34,687 nucleotides of DNA from an uncultured Clostridia bacterium (GTDB lineage Bacteria > Bacillota > Clostridia > TANB77 > CAG-508). The position numbers and the translations under genes are program-made. Below are positions 30,449 to 34,687 of the stretch, in pieces. The stretch is from the NCBI GenBank assembly GCA_947599995.1, contig CANQFW010000003.1, forward strand, positions 1 to 34,687, written 5' to 3'. Position 1 is the first letter of the stretch. Every line of letters starts with the position of its first letter. Under the pieces are notes generated by a model. The model was not told the origin of the DNA, did not search any database, and worked only from the letters and a program-made list of their open reading frames with translations.

Positions 30449-32401
30449 ATGGATAAAATTAACAAAAAATATCTAACATTACTTAGTAAAATATATAAAA
30501 ATGTAGACGAGGTAACCACAGAAATAATAAATCTACAAGCAATATTAAACTTACCTAAAGGAACTGAGCTGTTTATGAGCGACATACATGGCGAATATGA
30601 AGCATTTTTACAAATATTAAATAATGGTTCTGGAATAATAAAAAGTAAAATAGAAGATATATTCGGTAACTCAATTACAGCCGAAGACAGAAAAAATTTA
30701 GCAACTTTAATTTATTATCCAGAGGAAAAATTGGAATTAGAAAAAGCAACAAATAAAAATATGGATGAGTATTACAAAATAATGCTTTATAGACTAATCG
30801 ATGTTGCTCGTGCAGTAAGCTCTAAATACACTCGTTCAAAAGTTAGAAAAGCAATGCCAAAAAGTTTTGATTATATAATAGATGAATTACTTCATGCTCA
30901 AAATGATAATGAATATGATAAACAAAATTATTATGAACAGATAATAGACAGCATTATTGATTTACATCGTGCAGATAAATTTATTATAGCAATTTCTGCT
31001 TTAATAAAAAGAATGGCAATAGATCATCTTCATATAATAGGTGATATTTATGACAGAGGTCCGGGAGCTCCTGTAATTATGGACACCTTAATGAATTTTC
31101 ATTCTTTAGATATTCAGTGGGGAAATCATGATATTCTTTGGATGGGAGCAGCTTGTGGAAACGAATCTTGCATAGCAAATGTTGTTAGAATTTGCAGTAG
31201 ATATGATAACCTATCCACTTTAGAAGAAGGCTATGGAATCAATATTAGACCACTTTCTATATTTGCTCAAGAAACATATAAAGATGACCCTTGTAAAGAA
31301 TTCCTACCAAAAATATGTGAATTATCTAGATACTCTAACTCTGATAAAATATTAATGTCTAAAATACAAAAAGCTATCGCTGTAATACAATTTAAACTTG
31401 AAGGGGCATTAATAAAGAGGCATCCTGAATATCACATGAATGATAGACTTCTTATAGATAAAATAGACTATGATAAATTAGAAATAAAACTTATGCAAAA
31501 AACATATAAATTAAATGATAACAACTTTCCTACTATAGATAAAAATGATCCTTATAAATTGACAAAACAAGAAATGGAAATTGTAGATAGACTAAAAATT
31601 TCATTTATTAATAGTGAAAAATTACATAAGCATGTTTCATTTCTATATTCTAAAGGTCATATGTATCAAAAATATAATGACAACATTTTATATCATGGTT
31701 GTATACCATTAGATGAAAACGGTCAATTTGAAGAAGTTGAAATAATGGGAAAAAAAGTAAAAGGTAAAGAATTGATGGATCATATGGAAAATATAGCTTA
31801 TAAAGCATTCTTTTCTGATAAACTGTCTAACAATCAATCCGAAGTTGATTTTATGTGGTACCTATGGTGTGGTCCTAAATCTCCTTTATTTGGTAAGGAT
31901 AAGGTTGCAACTTTTGAAAGATATTTTATAGATGACAAATCAACTCATGTTGAGATAAAAAATCCATATTACTCATACCTAGATGATGAAAAAGTTTGTG
32001 ATATGATTCTTTCAAATTTCGGTATTATTTCGAAAGATGGACATATTATTAATGGTCATGTTCCTGTTAAAGCAAAAGACGGTGAAAGTCCTATTAGAGG
32101 TAACGGCAAGTTAATCGTTATTGATGGTGGATTTGCAAAATCATATCAGAAATCTACAGGTCTTGCCGGTTATACTTTAACCTATAATTCAAATGGTCTT
32201 GTATTAGCTGCAAATGAGCCTTTTGAGTCTAGAAATAAGGCTATTCTTGACGGGCTAGACATTAAAAGTCAAACTATATTAAAACAATATGTTAAAGATA
32301 GAAGACGTGTTAGAGATACTGATATTGGAAAGAATTTGCAAGCTCAGATTAATGATTTGAAACTTCTTCTTAACGCCTATCTGGATGGAGATTTAAAGTA
32401 A
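30449..32401 (+). CDS. fbp: Fructose-1,6-bisphosphatase class III
   Basis: GTELFMSDIHGEYEAFLQIL, HIIGDIYDRGPGAPVIMD, QWGNHDILWMGAACGN, YLWCGPKSPLFGKDKVATFERYF, GHVPVKAKDGESPIRGNGKLIVIDGGF. Confidence 0.95.
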   Translation: MDKINKKYLTLLSKIYKNVDEVTTEIINLQAILNLPKGTELFMSDIHGEYEAFLQILNNGSGIIKSKIEDIFGNSITAEDRKNLATLIYYPEEKLELEKATNKNMDEYYKIMLYRLIDVARAVSSKYTRSKVRKAMPKSFDYIIDELLHAQNDNEYDKQNYYEQIIDSIIDLHRADKFIIAISALIKRMAIDHLHIIGDIYDRGPGAPVIMDTLMNFHSLDIQWGNHDILWMGAACGNESCIANVVRICSRYDNLSTLEEGYGINIRPLSIFAQETYKDDPCKEFLPKICELSRYSNSDKILMSKIQKAIAVIQFKLEGALIKRHPEYHMNDRLLIDKIDYDKLEIKLMQKTYKLNDNNFPTIDKNDPYKLTKQEMEIVDRLKISFINSEKLHKHVSFLYSKGHMYQKYNDNILYHGCIPLDENGQFEEVEIMGKKVKGKELMDHMENIAYKAFFSDKLSNNQSEVDFMWYLWCGPKSPLFGKDKVATFERYFIDDKSTHVEIKNPYYSYLDDEKVCDMILSNFGIISKDGHIINGHVPVKAKDGESPIRGNGKLIVIDGGFAKSYQKSTGLAGYTLTYNSNGLVLAANEPFESRNKAILDGLDIKSQTILKQYVKDRRRVRDTDIGKNLQAQINDLKLLLNAYLDGDLK

Positions 32402-32473
32402 ATTTTTAAATATATTTTAATACTACATCGTTTTAATGATAAGAACAACATTTTAGAAACTTTTATTATTACC

Positions 32474-32510
32474 AAAAGGAAGACACTATAATAATGTCTT
32501 CCTTTTATTT
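32474..32510 (+). terminator. Terminator of fbp (possibly bidirectional)
   Basis: AAAAGGAAGACA / TGTCTTCCTTTT 12-bp stem then ATTTTA; lies between convergent genes. Confidence 0.8.
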
Positions 32511-32541
32511 TAATACAAAAAAAATTGTATTTTTTACTAAC

Positions 32542-33954
32542 TTATTTTTTAAAGCTTTTTGTTAATATTCGAGCTAAAAGCACTCCATTAACAGATGCCG
32601 GCATCAGTCCATGAGTAGGTCCTGAACCATCTCCTATGCCATATAATCCTTCAATACTAGTTTCGCAATCTTTAGATAACTCCAATATCAAGCTGTAAAA
32701 TTTTATTTCAGGTGCATACAACAAATTGTTATTATCTGCAAATCCCGGAGCAATAATATCCATCTTATCGATAAATCCAAGAATATCCATAACAATGCGA
32801 TGTGGCATTGCAAGTGAAATATCACCAGGAGTTGCTGACGCTAAAGTAGGAACAACTGAATTACAAGAAAGTGCCTCTACTGTTGTTCCTTTGCCTTGTC
32901 TTAAGTCTTCCAATCTTTGGACTACAGGCTGGCCTCTCCCTATATTATTAATATTTCTTGCAATGCTTTTTGTCATTTCAAATGGATTCTTTACTCCAGA
33001 TATCGATACTAACAATGCTAGATTGGTATTTTCACTCACTGGCTCTAGAAAACTATGCCCATTTACTAAAGTCATTTTACCCTTGTATGACTCAGCAGAA
33101 ACAAAACCAGAAGGATTCTGGCAAAATGTGCGAACCATGTCTTTATATGGCTCTGGATATCCTATAAATTTGCCTTCGTATAAAACCTCGTTTATGTCCT
33201 TCATGACAGTATCATGCAATTCATATCGTACGCCTAAATCTGCCGAACCAAAATTGTAGGATATTTTATGCTCTTGGCACATTTTTTCCAGCCACTCAGT
33301 TCCGCTTCTTCCAATTGCTAATACAACAGTATTTGATTTAATCTGTTTAGTTTTTCCCTGTTTACTATAAGTTATGCCATAAACTTTTTTGCTTTTTACA
33401 AGCAAATCTGTCACTTCAGTATCAAACCATATTGTGACATTGTGTTCTTCCAACCACTTCTCCAGGTTTTGGTACACTTTACGAGCTCCATCTGTTCCTA
33501 AATGACGGATTCTTGAGCATTTAGCTTTTAAATCCGCTGAGCGAAGATATGGATTTAATGTATTATTAATATAGTTAATTCCATCTTCCCCTTGAACCTT
33601 GGTAGTTGCTCCAAGCTGCAAATATACCAAATCTGTATAATTATATAATTCTACAGACTCTGAAAAATTCATGTGTAATCCTAAATTTCCTCGAACAATT
33701 GTATCTGATTTATTTGGTAACAATAATTTACCATCAGAAAAAGCTCCTGCACCAGATGAACCATGAGTAATGGCGCAAACCTTGCATTTAGCACATTTTT
33801 CTGCCCCTTCTTGCATTGGGCAAACTCTTTGCATAAGCCTTTTGCCTTGTTCAATGATTAACACTTTTATATCAGGATTCCGGGTGACTAGCTCATATGC
33901 GCAAAACATTCCTGATGGTCCGCCGCCAACAATAATTAAATCAAAATCGTTCAT
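32542..33954 (-). CDS. FAD-dependent dehydrogenase/oxidoreductase, COG2509-like
   Basis: DLIIVGGGPSGMFCAYEL, CPMQEGAEKCAKCKVCAITHGSSGAGAFSDGKL, GIGDGSGPTHGLMPASVNGVLLAR. Confidence 0.9.
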   Translation of the reverse strand: MNDFDLIIVGGGPSGMFCAYELVTRNPDIKVLIIEQGKRLMQRVCPMQEGAEKCAKCKVCAITHGSSGAGAFSDGKLLLPNKSDTIVRGNLGLHMNFSESVELYNYTDLVYLQLGATTKVQGEDGINYINNTLNPYLRSADLKAKCSRIRHLGTDGARKVYQNLEKWLEEHNVTIWFDTEVTDLLVKSKKVYGITYSKQGKTKQIKSNTVVLAIGRSGTEWLEKMCQEHKISYNFGSADLGVRYELHDTVMKDINEVLYEGKFIGYPEPYKDMVRTFCQNPSGFVSAESYKGKMTLVNGHSFLEPVSENTNLALLVSISGVKNPFEMTKSIARNINNIGRGQPVVQRLEDLRQGKGTTVEALSCNSVVPTLASATPGDISLAMPHRIVMDILGFIDKMDIIAPGFADNNNLLYAPEIKFYSLILELSKDCETSIEGLYGIGDGSGPTHGLMPASVNGVLLARILTKSFKK

Positions 33955-34085
33955 TGTGATTCCTCCTTTAGTAATATTAATGTCTGTAAGTTAGTATGAA
34001 CAGATTTCATATTTACATGATATCATAAAATCACAAAAAAATCTATAGCTTTTATCTATATTTTTTTATATTCCCTTTTTTACTT

Positions 34086-34499
34086 TCAATTTAATAAATT
34101 TTCAAATATTTCGTTTATTTCTTTATTAGCCTTTTTCATATTTATAGGTTTCAATTCCCTATTGGTAAAGCAGTGTTTCGTACACGCTTCTATAACTGTC
34201 TTGCCAGTTTTTTCATCTGTCACTTTGTATGTTACGGTCATTCTAACTCCATTAAATTCAGTCAAAATAGGTTCTATAATAATATTATCACCACTTGTTA
34301 TGTGATATTTATATTTGCAAATTACCTCTAAAGTAGGAATAGTATAACCACATTGTTCTAATTTTTCCATTGGAATATTCAATTCTTCTAACCACCTACT
34401 TCTTGTTTCTTCTAAAAATCTTATATAATTTGAATGATGTACTACTCCCATCTTGTCTGTTTCATAATAATTGATTTTTCTTTTATATATAAATCCCAT
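34086..34499 (-). CDS. Acyl-CoA thioesterase, YbgC/4-hydroxybenzoyl-CoA thioesterase-like hotdog fold
   Basis: INYYETDKMGVVHHSNYIRFLEETRSRWLEELNIP; ATG 34499 preceded by GGAGGAAAAGAA, preferred over GTG 34514. Confidence 0.9.
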   Translation of the reverse strand: MGFIYKRKINYYETDKMGVVHHSNYIRFLEETRSRWLEELNIPMEKLEQCGYTIPTLEVICKYKYHITSGDNIIIEPILTEFNGVRMTVTYKVTDEKTGKTVIEACTKHCFTNRELKPINMKKANKEINEIFENLLN

Positions 34500-34600
34500 T
34501 TTCTTTTCCTCCACATTACCATTTAAGTAAAAAATTAATAAATCTAATTCTTTTATACAATCTACATCCCTATTAAATATTTTTTATTAAAATCTCCTCC

Positions 34601-34687
34601 TTAAAAGATTTTATACTTCACTTCATTATCAAAATTATCTATTTTTTCCTTTCTCTTTATTAAATCTACAGCTTTATATGTAATTGG
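34601..34687 (-). CDS. C-terminal tail of a gene entering from beyond the window edge (unknown product)
   Basis: Minus-strand frame open from 34687 to TAA at 34601: PITYKAVDLIKRKEKIDNFDNEVKYKIF*. Confidence 0.4.
   Translation of the reverse strand, partial: PITYKAVDLIKRKEKIDNFDNEVKYKIF

Noticed and set aside
32726-33259. 177-aa + strand ORF antisense to the FAD dehydrogenase
   Set aside because: Overlaps a strongly conserved minus-strand gene; no RBS or recognisable motifs.
34590-34604. Strong Shine-Dalgarno (minus AAGGAGGAG) with no good start codon downstream
   Set aside because: The following frame toward the thioesterase has only non-canonical starts; a second RBS at 34501-34510 serves ATG 34499, so no separate gene is supported.
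1-34687. CRISPR arrays, tRNA/rRNA genes, IS elements or prophage modules
   Set aside because: None recognised on either strand by reading; no transposase, integrase or tRNA-like cloverleaf was identified.

Overview
AT-rich, endospore-forming Firmicutes/Clostridia-like chromosomal segment, mostly coding on the minus strand. Genes recognised: secA (partial), a ytvI-like AI-2E permease, spoIIP, an MBL hydrolase, rel/spoT, recJ, a PlsC / GT8-PlsC / GT8 lipid-glycan cluster, an M50 protease, a heterodimeric ABC exporter, lysS, murD, a CAP-domain protein, an EndoQ-like PHP protein, a YetF/DUF421 protein, a Y-family polymerase with a YolD-like partner, fbp class III, a COG2509 FAD protein and a YbgC-like thioesterase. 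The main observation is that three conserved genes (ytvI-like, murD, Y-family polymerase) are each interrupted by a +1 frame change. In all three, the change sits exactly on an in-frame CGG codon (NNN-C-GGN) and the conserved protein is restored by skipping the C and reading GGN (Gly). By manual scan CGG occurs in frame only four times in roughly 10,000 codons. Three of these are the frameshift sites; the fourth is read through in frame in the FAD gene, whose codon usage looks different. This suggests CGG-triggered +1 recoding (a hungry or unassigned codon), although assembly error or mutation is not excluded. Other points of interest: a dense array of nested and inverted repeats with mini-ORFs and terminators at 25.0-25.4 kb, a small poly-Asn ORF with a strong RBS and terminator, a GT8-acyltransferase fusion, and a palindrome overlapping the polymerase promoter.
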